Shown: piece after piece, positions 25,871-35,300 of the stretch
How the letters are laid out: each line of letters begins with the position of its first letter
Numbering within the stretch: position 1 is the stretch's first letter
Source of the DNA: Demequina sp. NBRC 110055
GTDB lineage: Bacteria; Actinomycetota; Actinomycetes; Actinomycetales; Demequinaceae
Reading direction: 5' to 3'
DNA length: 64,000 nt
Assembly (NCBI RefSeq): GCF_002090135.1
Contig: NZ_BBRL01000004.1
Span: 558,001 to 622,000 of the forward strand
Position numbers and translations under genes: made by a program
The notes under the pieces: model-generated
Told to the model about the DNA's origin: nothing
Seen by the model: only the letters and a program-made list of their open reading frames with translations
The model's database searches: none

Positions 25871-26917
25871 ATGGGTTGGCACGACGACGCGGGGCGGGTG
25901 CCCGTCGGGGCGATTATCACGGTGCTGATCCTCGCGGGGGCGGGGTACGGCGCCTATTGGGCGCTGTCGGAGTTCGGCTTCCTGCCGTCCGCCTTGGACG
26001 GGGCCGATGCGGTGGCCACCCAGGAGGCCGCCGGGCCCGCCACGAGCGGCAAGCCGGCCTGGCTCGAGGCCGCGGGGGAGGACATGCCGCCCCTGGTCGA
26101 GCCCGCGTCGGAAGAGTCGCCGCCGATGCACGAGATGGCGGACTGGGTGTGGGACGTGAACGACGACTCGTGGAACGTCACCGTCATCCGCGAGGGTGAG
26201 GGCGACGGCGACGCGTCGCTGTCCGATCGCCAGTCACTCGTCCTGGTCAGCCCCAGCAGCGACCTCTTTCTCGTCACGGACGAACTGCGCAACGACTACC
26301 GCATGAGCGTGGTCGACTGGGATCCGGTCACCGACGTCGCCTGGATGCGCCGCGGCGGACGCCCCGGCCTCGCACAGGTCACCGCGCTGTCGATGCCGAC
26401 CGGTGAGGCCGATGCCGCCTGGGCCGGGGGAGTCGTGCCCGATGCGAACGAGGTCGACGGCGGCGTGGGCAACGTCGAGGTGATCGGCACGCAGCCCGAC
26501 GGCCTGGACCTGTGGGGCGCCTACGACGAGGGCGGGTACTCCACAGGCGTGTTCTGGCGTGACGGCGAGGAGTTCGTGGACTCACTCGTCGACGAGCGCA
26601 TCGCGACGGCCGTGGGACAGGGCTTTTCGCCCGGTCAGGGACTCGAGGCGTGGATCGACCCCGAGGGCATGCGCGCCGTCTACCACGGCGTCTACCGCGA
26701 CCCGTCGACCGACCGGATCGAGGACGAGATCTGGATTGTCCACAACCTCGAGTCCGATGCGAACGACGACGTGCCCTTCGACCCGCCGTCGCCCGGCTGC
26801 AAGCCCGTCGAGGGGCCGCGCAAGGGCACGTTCGAGGCCGACAGGATCGTCGCGGACTGTGGCGGCACGGAGTATCTGCTCGACCTCTTCGACGGGCAGC
26901 CCGCCCAGCGGCGCTAG
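25871..26917 (+). CDS. Membrane-anchored extracytoplasmic hypothetical protein
   Basis: A 348-residue protein with an N-terminal membrane anchor (PVGAIITVLILAGAGYGAYWAL) and a large outside domain rich in Trp, Asp and Glu. The motifs WDPVTDVAWMRRGG and FWRDGEEFVDSL suggest a beta-propeller-like or YncE-like fold, but the match is weak. A late Cys pair (SPGCKPVEG and VADCGGTEYLLDLFDG) may form a disulphide. No known family. The ATG at 25871 was chosen because the upstream in-frame extension lacks a signal. It is divergent from the aminotransferase gene and convergent with the ATP-grasp gene. Confidence 0.7.
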   Translation: MGWHDDAGRVPVGAIITVLILAGAGYGAYWALSEFGFLPSALDGADAVATQEAAGPATSGKPAWLEAAGEDMPPLVEPASEESPPMHEMADWVWDVNDDSWNVTVIREGEGDGDASLSDRQSLVLVSPSSDLFLVTDELRNDYRMSVVDWDPVTDVAWMRRGGRPGLAQVTALSMPTGEADAAWAGGVVPDANEVDGGVGNVEVIGTQPDGLDLWGAYDEGGYSTGVFWRDGEEFVDSLVDERIATAVGQGFSPGQGLEAWIDPEGMRAVYHGVYRDPSTDRIEDEIWIVHNLESDANDDVPFDPPSPGCKPVEGPRKGTFEADRIVADCGGTEYLLDLFDGQPAQRR

Positions 26918-26934
26918 GAGGCTCACGGCCGCCG

Positions 26935-27780
26935 TCAGTCCAGCAGTGCGCGGAACACCGCCGCGGCACGTGCCGGGGCCTCGGGATCCATGCCCAGGAA
27001 CAGGCTCGGCTCGGTGAGTTCCAGCTCGAGCAGCACGGGACCGTCGTCGGTGGGCAGCAGGTCCACCCGGGCGTAGGCGAGGCCCGCCGGCAGGGTCGCG
27101 ACCACGCGGTCGGCTAGCGTGCGCTCGGCGTCGGTGGGCTTGCACGGCGTGATCTTCTCGTCCGCGTAGAGGCCGGTCGACCAGCTCATGCCACGCGACA
27201 GGATGGCGGCCTTGCGTGCGGCGTGGGAGAAGCGTCCGCCCAGGTAGATCAGGGCCGTCTCGCCGTGGGTGTCTACCTGCGACAGGTACGGCTGCACCAT
27301 CGCGATGCGACCGTCGGAGTGGAGGGAGGCGACGTGAGCGAGTGCGGCGGCGGGGTCGTCATGGAACAGGCCGGCGCCTGCCGAGCCAGCACCCACGGAC
27401 GGCTTGACGACCACGGAGCCCGCCACCGCATCGGCCACCACCTCGTCACCAGGCGCCACGAAGAGCGTGGGCACCACCGGGATGCCCCGCTCGGCGAGGT
27501 CGTCGAGGTAGCGCTTGTCTGTGTTCCACACGAGGGTCTCGAGGGGGTTGACCAGCCGTGTCACGGCCGACGCCTTCCCGGCCCAGGTGCGGAACTCCTC
27601 GAGCCGCTCGGTGTAGTTCCACGTGGAACGCAGGATCGCCACGTCGTAGGCCGACCAGTCCACCGCGGGGTCGTCCCACGCCACCAGCTCTGCCTCTGGG
27701 AGGTGGGGCAGGAGCAACTGCTCGTCCGCGTCGGGGACCTCGAGGTCGACGGTGGTGACGATCGCGATGCGTGCGCTCAT
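26935..27780 (-). CDS. ATP-grasp domain protein
   Basis: A 281-residue protein of the ATP-grasp superfamily (RimK/glutathione-synthetase-like). Motifs: VAILRSTWNY, NPLETLVWNTDKRYLDDLAERGIPVVPT, VVVKPSVGAGSAGAGLF (P-loop-like Lys/Gly region), MVQPYLSQVDTHGETALIYLGGRFSHA, and YARVDLLPTDDGPVLLELELTEPSLFL with the Mg-binding acidic residues. These enzymes ligate a carboxylate to an amine through an acylphosphate; substrates cannot be inferred. The ATG at 27780 matches this family's N-terminus; the apparent 716-codon frame is an artefact of antisense openness. It is 17 bases downstream of the VanZ-RDD gene. Confidence 0.85.
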   Translation of the reverse strand: MSARIAIVTTVDLEVPDADEQLLLPHLPEAELVAWDDPAVDWSAYDVAILRSTWNYTERLEEFRTWAGKASAVTRLVNPLETLVWNTDKRYLDDLAERGIPVVPTLFVAPGDEVVADAVAGSVVVKPSVGAGSAGAGLFHDDPAAALAHVASLHSDGRIAMVQPYLSQVDTHGETALIYLGGRFSHAARKAAILSRGMSWSTGLYADEKITPCKPTDAERTLADRVVATLPAGLAYARVDLLPTDDGPVLLELELTEPSLFLGMDPEAPARAAAVFRALLD

Positions 27781-27797
27781 GCGCGTCAGGCTAGCGG

Positions 27798-28925
27798 CTA
27801 CTCGAGGGGGTCCATGACGGTGGTGTCGGCGGTCGCCGTGTAGCGGTCCGCGCGGATGGCGGGCACCGATCGGGTGCGGGTGAGTGTGGCGAGACCGGTG
27901 AGCGAGCGCCGATCCGCGCGCACGAACGAGACCGCGAGTTCGATCATCAGCGCGAGCGGACCGGCGAGGGTGGGGCTGATCGCCCAAGGCGCCCAGCGCA
28001 GCACGGCGCGCACGAGAACTGCCCAGACCGGTGGTGGCGTGGTGGGTCTGTCGACGGACACGGGTGCGACATTCATGACGGCCTGGCCGAGGGTCGCGCG
28101 GTCGCGTCGCAACAGCGGCACACCCAGCCCCAAGAGCCCCACGGCGACCACGGTCACCCAGGTGTCGACGCGGGTTGGCATGGCGACCGGGACGGTGACG
28201 TCGTACCCGTCGGCGAGGGCGTCCAGCACAGCCTGGCCGCCCTCGACGAGGGTGACGGCCGCCAGCGCAAGGCCGAGGTCGGCGATGACGGCCACCGCGC
28301 GCCGGACCCGGCCCGGGGCCGCGAGGTCGGGCTCGCGTGGCGGTCGCGTGAACGGGAACAGCCCAATGGCGATGTACGAGACGATGAGGCCCAAGAGGGC
28401 GCCACCGGTGTTGGCGAGGATGTCGTCGACATCGAACATGCGGTACGGGCACGGGAACACACCGAAAAAACCGGTGCCCTGGGACAGTTCGATGAGCATC
28501 GAGGCACTCGCGCCCACCGCCACGACGGCGAGGCCGGGCCAGCGGCTGGCCTGATGAAGGAAGAAGCCGAACGGCATGAAGAGGGCGACGTTGGCGGCAA
28601 ACTGCAGGAACGTGAAGGACGTTGCCGTCGCCCGTCCGCCTTGACCTTCGTAACTGTCGAAGATTTGTCGCAGGCTTGCGCCGGGGTCGAGCTGCCATGA
28701 CACCGGCGTGGTGCACGCGAGGTCGGCGCTGTCCGGCAGGGGCAGGATGGTGAAGACGGCCAGGGCGATCGCCGAGCCCATCAGCCCGAGCGCCGCGAGC
28801 ATGGGCCATCCGCGCAAGCGTCCGTAGTAGCGCACGGTGTGGCCCAGGATGGGCAGCATGGCGACGGGGATCAGCACGGCCGTGGCGACCATGGTGAGCA
28901 TGGCGTTCGCCACGTAGAGGTCCAT
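27798..28925 (-). CDS. VanZ-RDD fusion membrane protein
   Basis: A 375-residue membrane protein. The N-terminal half has VanZ landmarks: NVALFMPFGFFLHQ, SMLIELSQGTGFFGVFPCPYRMFDVDDILANTGGALLGLI. The C-terminal part has further helices with LLRRDRATLGQAVMNVAPV and RAVLRWAPWAI, matching an RDD domain. VanZ-RDD fusions are common in actinobacteria; VanZ lowers teicoplanin susceptibility in enterococci, but resistance should not be inferred here. ATG 28925 was chosen over an upstream TTG (28946). Tandem terminators lie upstream, so transcription starts afresh between them and this gene. Confidence 0.88.
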   Translation of the reverse strand: MDLYVANAMLTMVATAVLIPVAMLPILGHTVRYYGRLRGWPMLAALGLMGSAIALAVFTILPLPDSADLACTTPVSWQLDPGASLRQIFDSYEGQGGRATATSFTFLQFAANVALFMPFGFFLHQASRWPGLAVVAVGASASMLIELSQGTGFFGVFPCPYRMFDVDDILANTGGALLGLIVSYIAIGLFPFTRPPREPDLAAPGRVRRAVAVIADLGLALAAVTLVEGGQAVLDALADGYDVTVPVAMPTRVDTWVTVVAVGLLGLGVPLLRRDRATLGQAVMNVAPVSVDRPTTPPPVWAVLVRAVLRWAPWAISPTLAGPLALMIELAVSFVRADRRSLTGLATLTRTRSVPAIRADRYTATADTTVMDPLE

Positions 28926-28953
28926 GGAGAAAGCGTAAGCGGGCAAAAAATAT

Positions 28954-29001
28954 CCGGTGACCGGCGCCTCGGGGGGAGGGGCGGGAGGCGCCGGTCGCCG
29001 G
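28954..29001 (-). terminator. Strong hairpin terminator (second of a tandem pair)
   Basis: A 17-bp stem with one G-U pair: the perfect core GACCGGCGCCTC (28959-28970) pairs with GAGGCGCCGGTC (28985-28996), extended by CCGG on both sides. On the minus strand the stem is followed by ATATTTTTT, a good intrinsic terminator. It would stop transcripts coming from the MFS gene before the VanZ-RDD gene. Confidence 0.75.
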
Positions 29002-29009
29002 AAAAAGTG

Positions 29010-29047
29010 GGCTCAGGCGACCTAGTCCCCGGATGGCCGCCTGAGCC
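29010..29047 (-). terminator. Hairpin terminator (first of a tandem pair)
   Basis: GGCTCAGGCG (29010-29019) pairs perfectly with CGCCTGAGCC (29038-29047), loop 18 bases. On the minus strand the stem is followed by CACTTTTT. It is about 155 bases beyond the MFS stop; the intervening 29048-29202 shows no convincing gene. Confidence 0.65.
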
Positions 29048-29202
29048 ACATCTTTGTCGGCGACCGCGGTGTCACCTGACGACATCTACGAGATTACGGG
29101 CCTCGTGATGGCGGTCCATGGGCACTTGGTCCCGTGTAGGCGACACGCCGCGCGTGAGCCGCGCCACAGGGGCCGATGCGGTCGCCGGCCTCCGGGAGGT
29201 CG

Positions 29203-30492
29203 TCAGCTGTTGGGAGGTACGGGTGGGGCGTCGATCCACCCGTCGGCGCCGTGCATGGACGGGGGTGGGGCGTCGGGAAGATCCGCCTGGGGACCGGGTC
29301 GTTCGGTGCCGCGACGGATGATCGGGGCGGTGACGAGAGCGAGACCGAACATGGTGATGGCGGCGCCGGCGGAGAGCGCGAGACCTGCCTGAGCGTCGAT
29401 GGTGTCCACCAGGTATCCCCCCACCCATGCCCCGACGCTGACTCCGACGCCCTGGCCGATGCGCAGCCACCCCATGCCTTCGGTGATCTGGTCGCGATTC
29501 ACGACGCGCTGAACGATCGTGTCGCAGTTGGTCAGGGTCGGCGCGATGGCGATGCCCGCGAAGAAGCCGACGACGGCGAGCATCAGCATGTTGACCGAGA
29601 ACGCGAGGACCAGCATGCCGCCCGCGAGGATCGCGCAGCCGATGATGAAACGCTTCCACAGCGGCGTGCGCCAGTGGCGCGTGCCATACAGGAGGCCGCC
29701 CGAGAACGAGCCGAGCGCGACGACGCCGAGCGCGAGGCCGGACCATCCCTTGTGGCCCGCCTCTTCGGCGAAGGCGACGAACGAGATGTCGATGGAGCCG
29801 AACATGGTGCCGATGCCGAGGGACACGACGGTGGCGGCGATGATCGACGGCGGAATCGTGAGTCCCAGGCTCGCAGAGCCCGCGGTCTTGCGCGGCGGCG
29901 GCTGCGTTGAGCCCTGGGAAAGCAGGATGGTCAGGCCGATGATCATGGCGCCCGTCGAGACCAGGATGCCAGCGCCCGGCCACACGGTCGTGGCGAGGAT
30001 GGTCGCGAGGGCGGGGCCGGAGATGAACAGCACCTCGTCGAGTGCGCCCTCGAGGGCGAAGGCGGTGTGAATGTCGTCGTCCGAGTCGAGCATGTGCGAC
30101 CACCGCGCGCGGGTGAGCGAACCCAGCGGGCCCTGGAACGACGCCAGGATCACGGCGACCCACAGCACCCATTCGGGTTCGCCGTTGACGGCGGCCCACA
30201 CGCCGACGGCCGCGCCGATGACGTGCAGCGTGGCGAGCGGAATCATGGCGGCGCGTTGGCCGATGCGGTCGGCGAGCCGGCTGGTCGGCACGGTCTGAAG
30301 AGCCCAGCACAGGATGCCAATTGCGGCGACGCGTCCCGCCATCTCGTAGCTGCCGTATTCGATCTGCACCATCAGGATGAAGGAGATGTTGAACATCGCC
30401 ATCGGCACGCGGGCGAGGAGCCCGGAGAAGGCGAAGGCAGCCGCGCCGGGGCGGCTCAGGATCGATCGATAGGGGGCGAGCACGTGGCCCAT
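29203..30492 (-). CDS. Major facilitator superfamily transporter
   Basis: A 429-residue transporter with about 12 helices. It begins MGHVLAPYRSILSRPGAAAFAFSGLLARVPMAMFNI and shows an MFS loop motif (QTVPTSRLADRIGQRAAM) between helices 2 and 3. The sequence resembles actinobacterial MFS proteins of unknown substrate whose core helices begin YRSILSRPG. The C-terminal tail (about 35 residues, Pro-rich) is cytoplasmic. ATG 30492 was chosen because it lies four bases after the upstream lipoprotein stop and gives the natural N-terminus. Co-transcribed with the two LppM genes upstream; ends at the tandem terminators. Confidence 0.87.
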   Translation of the reverse strand: MGHVLAPYRSILSRPGAAAFAFSGLLARVPMAMFNISFILMVQIEYGSYEMAGRVAAIGILCWALQTVPTSRLADRIGQRAAMIPLATLHVIGAAVGVWAAVNGEPEWVLWVAVILASFQGPLGSLTRARWSHMLDSDDDIHTAFALEGALDEVLFISGPALATILATTVWPGAGILVSTGAMIIGLTILLSQGSTQPPPRKTAGSASLGLTIPPSIIAATVVSLGIGTMFGSIDISFVAFAEEAGHKGWSGLALGVVALGSFSGGLLYGTRHWRTPLWKRFIIGCAILAGGMLVLAFSVNMLMLAVVGFFAGIAIAPTLTNCDTIVQRVVNRDQITEGMGWLRIGQGVGVSVGAWVGGYLVDTIDAQAGLALSAGAAITMFGLALVTAPIIRRGTERPGPQADLPDAPPPSMHGADGWIDAPPVPPNS

Positions 30493-30496
30493 CGTC

Positions 30497-31264
30497 TCAC
30501 TGGTCGGCGACCCGTGGCGGTGGGAGGTGGGTGACGCGGGACTTCTTACGGTCGTCGACGATGAGCCAGGCGGCGCCACCGATGATCAGGGCCAATGCTG
30601 CGGCGATCCCGATCCACAGCAGGATCGGCCCCCAGTCGATCGCCTCGCCGGCATCGGCCACCATGCGAATCTGAGGAGTGGTGGCGAGGTCCGTCAGCCC
30701 CAGCGTGACAGTGTGACCCTCGACCGTTCCCGCCGTCGCTGACTGCACCAGCCCGGGGAAGGTGAAGGTTGCCTCAACATCGACCGCAGACTCCGCCAGC
30801 GCAAGGTTGGACGGACCCACCCCCAGCCCGGCGAGCGCGTCCTCGCCTCCCCTGCGGATGTCGACGACGAAGGCGCCGTCCTTCTGCTCGACCGTGGCAC
30901 TCGCCTCGACGCTCGCGAGGGCCTGCGTGGAGGCCTCGCTGAACTCCTCTAGGGGAATGTCCGTGAGCGTCAACTCGATGCCCTCGAGCTCGCCGCTGGC
31001 GTAGGGCTCGAGGCTCACCTGACCGGGAAAACGGTCCGCGAAGGCTCGGAAGTCGTCGGAGTCGCCCACGTTTCCCACGAGTGAGTCGACATCGACCCCG
31101 AGGTAGTCAGTGATCTGACTTGCCACCGAGTCGCTGTAGGCGACGATGGTGTGCTGACTGAAGGTGTCGTCGTCGCTGAAGGTCGTGTCCGCCGTCGCGC
31201 GCACGCAGCCGGCCAGGGCCACGACGGCCACACTCGCGGCGGCCCATCGGATGACTTTCTTCAT
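30497..31264 (-). CDS. LppM-family lipoprotein with C-terminal membrane helix
   Basis: A 255-residue protein: signal MKKVIRWAAASVAVVALAGC with lipobox LAGC, a LppM-type domain (ATADTTFSDDDTFSQHTIVAYSD, VEASATVEQKDGAFVVDI, VDVEATFTFPGLVQ), then one membrane helix (GPILLWIGIAAALALIIGGAAWLIV) and a short basic tail. LppM domains occur in mycobacterial envelope proteins; the fold is reported to bind lipids. It overlaps the preceding LppM gene by ATGA and precedes the MFS gene, so the trio forms one operon. Confidence 0.85.
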   Translation of the reverse strand: MKKVIRWAAASVAVVALAGCVRATADTTFSDDDTFSQHTIVAYSDSVASQITDYLGVDVDSLVGNVGDSDDFRAFADRFPGQVSLEPYASGELEGIELTLTDIPLEEFSEASTQALASVEASATVEQKDGAFVVDIRRGGEDALAGLGVGPSNLALAESAVDVEATFTFPGLVQSATAGTVEGHTVTLGLTDLATTPQIRMVADAGEAIDWGPILLWIGIAAALALIIGGAAWLIVDDRKKSRVTHLPPPRVADQ

Positions 31265-32115
31265 CGGCGGGAGGAGGGAGCGTCGCCGTCGTCCTCAGGT
31301 AGTTCAGGGCGCACGGTGGCATCATTCGGCGTCTCGCGCTCGGCGCGCGTGGCATCGCCGTGCCGGTCCTCCGGGGCGACGAGCCCCCCATGGGTGACGG
31401 CCGTTTCCCCTGTGGGGGCGGCATCCATGCCCGGTGTCGCGGTGTCCGGCGTCGCCTCTCCACCGCTCGGCCCCCGCCGTCGGCGCGTGGCGACGACGAG
31501 TGCAATCCCGGCGCCCACACCGGCGAAGAGGCCAATGACGAGCACGATCCACAGCGGGAAGTCATCCTCTGCACGCGCGCCGCCGCGTGCCTCAATGCTG
31601 TACGGCCCGCGAAGAAGGTCCCACGTCACCGTATGGCCCGAACTGTCGAGTTCACCATTGGTCTCCGTCACGTCGCCTGGGAATGTGAGCGATAGCGTCA
31701 TGGTGGCGTCCGAGGGGAGCTCCCCAAGGTCGCCAGCGTCATCGCTGGCCGCCAAGGATCCCTCCACGAGGTAGTCATCGCCTTCGCGCGTGATCGACAG
31801 CTCATCGCTGTCGAAGTCGAGTGCCGAGAACGGTTGGTGGTCGAACGTGACCTGCTTGCCTACGTAGCCATCCTCGGCATAATCCGAGACATCGCCTTGC
31901 GCTAGATCGCCGCCGACGTCGCCGAGCATCTGGTCGATGAGTTCGTCGTCGCTCACACCGAGCAGGTCGCCCGCGCCGCTTTGTACCGCCATGAGCACGG
32001 TGCCGCTGACCGTGTCGTCCTCGTTCAGTGTCACATCCATGTCGACACGCAAGCACCCGGCCAGTGCCAACGCGGCGACCAGCGCGAGGATCAACGTCCG
32101 GGTTGCTCTCGTCAT
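31261..32115 (-). CDS. LppM-family lipoprotein with membrane helix and cytoplasmic tail
   Basis: A 284-residue lipoprotein: LILALVAALALAGC with lipobox, followed by LRVDMDVTLNEDDTVSGTVLMAV, the standard LppM start, VTFDHQPFSALDFDSDELSITREGDDYLVEG, and TMTLSLTFPGDVTETNGE. A membrane helix (FPLWIVLVIGLFAGVGAGIALVVATRRRR) is followed by a tail of about 70 residues rich in Thr/Pro/Glu, which could be a phosphorylation target. ATG 32115 is the natural start; the longer frame has no signal. First gene of the minus-strand operon, divergent from the giant surface protein gene. Confidence 0.87.
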   Translation of the reverse strand: MTRATRTLILALVAALALAGCLRVDMDVTLNEDDTVSGTVLMAVQSGAGDLLGVSDDELIDQMLGDVGGDLAQGDVSDYAEDGYVGKQVTFDHQPFSALDFDSDELSITREGDDYLVEGSLAASDDAGDLGELPSDATMTLSLTFPGDVTETNGELDSSGHTVTWDLLRGPYSIEARGGARAEDDFPLWIVLVIGLFAGVGAGIALVVATRRRRGPSGGEATPDTATPGMDAAPTGETAVTHGGLVAPEDRHGDATRAERETPNDATVRPELPEDDGDAPSSRR

Positions 32116-32302
32116 GATCGCAAGACTCGCACACCGACCAGCGGCGGTCCAGGCCCGGCGTGACCAGTGCCGTGTCGGGGCCGCTCTGGAGCGTCGTCCC
32201 AGGTATGGCGCGCCCATTCATGGGGCCAAAACGGCCGCTGTGGGCTAGCGTGGCGGAAGACGCATCGTCGATGACGGGCGTTCGGCGATCGGGGTACGAG
32301 TG

Positions 32303-35300
32303 ATGGCGCAGACAGGCTGGCAGCGAGCTCGGCGGGACCGTGGCGCGCAGCGGCATGGCCGGGGGCTCGTGGCCCTGCTGGTCGCGTTGCTCGCCGTCGT
32401 GACCGTCGCGGGGCCAGCAAGTGCCGAGGGCCCGGCGGGGCTCACGATCACCAAGAGCGTGTCGCAAGAGAACATCACCCCTGGGGACGAGTTCCTCTAC
32501 ACGATCCAGATCAGCTGTGTGTATTCGAGTGCGATCCCCGAGTCGGGCTGCACCGATGCCACTGTCACCGACACACTTCCCCCTCAGTTCCACCTCACGG
32601 GGCCGCCTCAGGTCATCAGTTCGGGAAACTCCTTCAGCGTGAGCGGCGAGGCGGGGGGATCGGACGCGTCGGTGTCGTTCACCACACCGTTCGATGACCC
32701 CGAGGGTGGCCAGGGCATGTTGCAGGGCACCACGGCGACGATTCAGATTCCCGTCGTGGCTGATTCGCTCACCTACGACGACAACGGCGTGCCGATCATT
32801 AACGAGGCGGAGTTCACCGCGAGTAACCCAGACACCGACCCGGACTCGGACACGGCGACGGTCGTTCCCGAGGTACCCCTGGTGCTCGATACCGATGTCG
32901 AGAAGACGTTTACGCCGGACAGTGGTCTCGCTGAGCCCGGTAGCGAGACGACCATCACCATCACCGCGAGCAACGAATCGGAGACGGGCGCCGACGAGAT
33001 GGTGATCGTCGAGCCGGCGGATCCGGCAGCGTCGCCTAACCCGTTCGACTCACTCGCGATCACCGACCTCGTCGTAGGCGCGTTCCCCGCCGATGCCGAT
33101 CTGGTGCAGATCGATGTGTACACGGACTCGGGTTGGGTCAACGGCACGCCGGACACCAGCGCCGCCTTGCCCGGAAGCGTCGACCCCGACGAGATCCGCG
33201 GCGTACGGATCACGTTCTCAACCTCATCCGACGACGCGTTCATCCTCCCCGGCTCCACCGTGGACATCGCGATCGACGCCGTCCAACGCGATCTGGGAGA
33301 ACTGGCGAGCAACCTCGTCGTCGACAACACCGTGTCATCCACCGTGGAGCGCGACGATGAGACGGCGACGGACAACGGGGACGCCTCCTACACGATCGAG
33401 GCGAACATCCCTGACGTGACGGCGGACAAGTCGTTCGACCCGGTCTCCATTCTTCACGGCGAGACCTCGGACGCCACTCTCGTCGCGGGCGTGACCGGCG
33501 ACCTCCCCGTCGAGGAGTTGTCGATCATCGAACCGTCTGCGGCAGGCGACCTCCACGTGCCAGGCTTTGACTCCTCGATGTCGTTCGAGGGCTTTGCCTC
33601 CGCGCCCGTGTGGCCTGCGGGAGCCACGGATGCCTCAGTGACGTACTACTGCGCCGACGGTAGCGACGAGATCGTGTCCTTCGCGGACGGGGACGTCCCC
33701 GGCGATCCTTCCAGTGGATGTGAAGTGGCGCGCTTCAGCGTCGACTTCACCGGCGCCATGGACCCTGGAGCGTCCGCCACTGTCGTCACCACCGTCGGCA
33801 CGGACGCCGAAGACCCCTCCGTGCTGACCCCGCTCGACAACGAGATGACGACCACCGGCACCACCGGTGGGGGAGCCTCGGGCAGTGCTACGGATGACGA
33901 CACCCTGTATTCCTACCTCGAGACCCTCACCTCGACCTCGGGAAAGACCATTGTCCCCAGTGACATCCTCGGCGAGGACGGCGAGTGGACCGTGCTCGAG
34001 CTCGCGGGCGGCATTGCTGGTAGGCCCGCCCCGGGTGCGGACCCCGAGGGATCGTCCACGGGGAACGCGCAGGACATTGTGGTCCAGGATCCGATCAACC
34101 CGGCCGCGAGCTCCGACTATTGGGACGCGTTCAACCCTGATCGCATCACCAACGTGGTGATCCCTCCAGGCGCGACTCTCACGGTGAACTACTGGGACGG
34201 GGACTCGTGGGAGCCGCTTGTGGTGGACGTACCGTCCACCGAGTCGCCCTTCTCCTACGACATCGCCGCGAACGCGCCGCCGGCCCCTGGTGACATCGGT
34301 GGCCTCCAGTTCGTCTTCCATTCGGATGAGGGCTTCCCTCCCGGCACCACCGTGTACCCGAACATCGTGATGGACTTCGACGGCTCGGCCGATGTCGCAC
34401 TGCCCCTCCTTGGCCTGGAGAACTGCACCAGTTCGAGTGCGCAGACAGCGGCAGGGACCGCATCCACTCCATCCACAGCGTGCGACACCGTCAATGTGTA
34501 TGACCCCGAGGACCCCGTGGGGCCCGGAGTGGGTGATCTGATGGATAAAAACTGGCTGGGAGGAGAGCCGCCGCAACTCTTCGCGCGCAGCGGCGACCGG
34601 GCGACGGCACGCATCTCGTGGTCCACAGGCGGATACTCCAACGCGGAGTCGGTCACCATCACCGATGTCCCAGGGCCGCCCGCTCTTGCCGACAGCGTGT
34701 ACGACGCGTTCGACCTCGTGAGCATCACGGCGATCACACCGGACACGGATCCATATATCGAGTTCGACGCGGTTGAGGCGGTGTTGCTGTACAACCAGGA
34801 CTCGGGCACGTGGAACAGCGCGGCGAACAGCCCTTGCGGTGATGTGGGAACGGTCGCGCCCGAGTGCACGGGCCAGCTCCCGCAGATCGCGCTGACGGCT
34901 ACCGAGCGCGAGACCACGACGGCGGTGCAGTTCGTCTTCGTCGAGAGCCCCGCGCGAGCCTCGTCGACCGATCCCGCCGCACCGCCCGTGGGTTCTGGAG
35001 TGGCTCGCTCGATCAACAACACGCGTCCCATCGATCTCGTCTTCGAACTGCGCGACTGGCTACGCTCCGATGCCTCGGTTCCGGTGACCGGCCACACGCT
35101 GTACAACGACGACGCCCTTGGCGCCGGGGAACCCGATGAGGGCCTCGTGTGGAATCAGGCCCAGGCCGTCGCTGACTTCACTGACCGCGACGACATCTCC
35201 GACACGGAGCAGGACGAGGTCCTCCTTCTTGACGACACGCTCGGCGTGTCGATCGACAAGACCTGGACGGACAACGAGGTCGGCATCCCGCCCGTGGTGA

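Noticed and set aside
27781..29085. Upstream extension of the ATP-grasp frame to 716 codons
   Set aside because: It lies on the same strand as VanZ-RDD but in another frame, with Arg/Pro-rich nonsense; the ATP-grasp protein has its own ATG at 27780.
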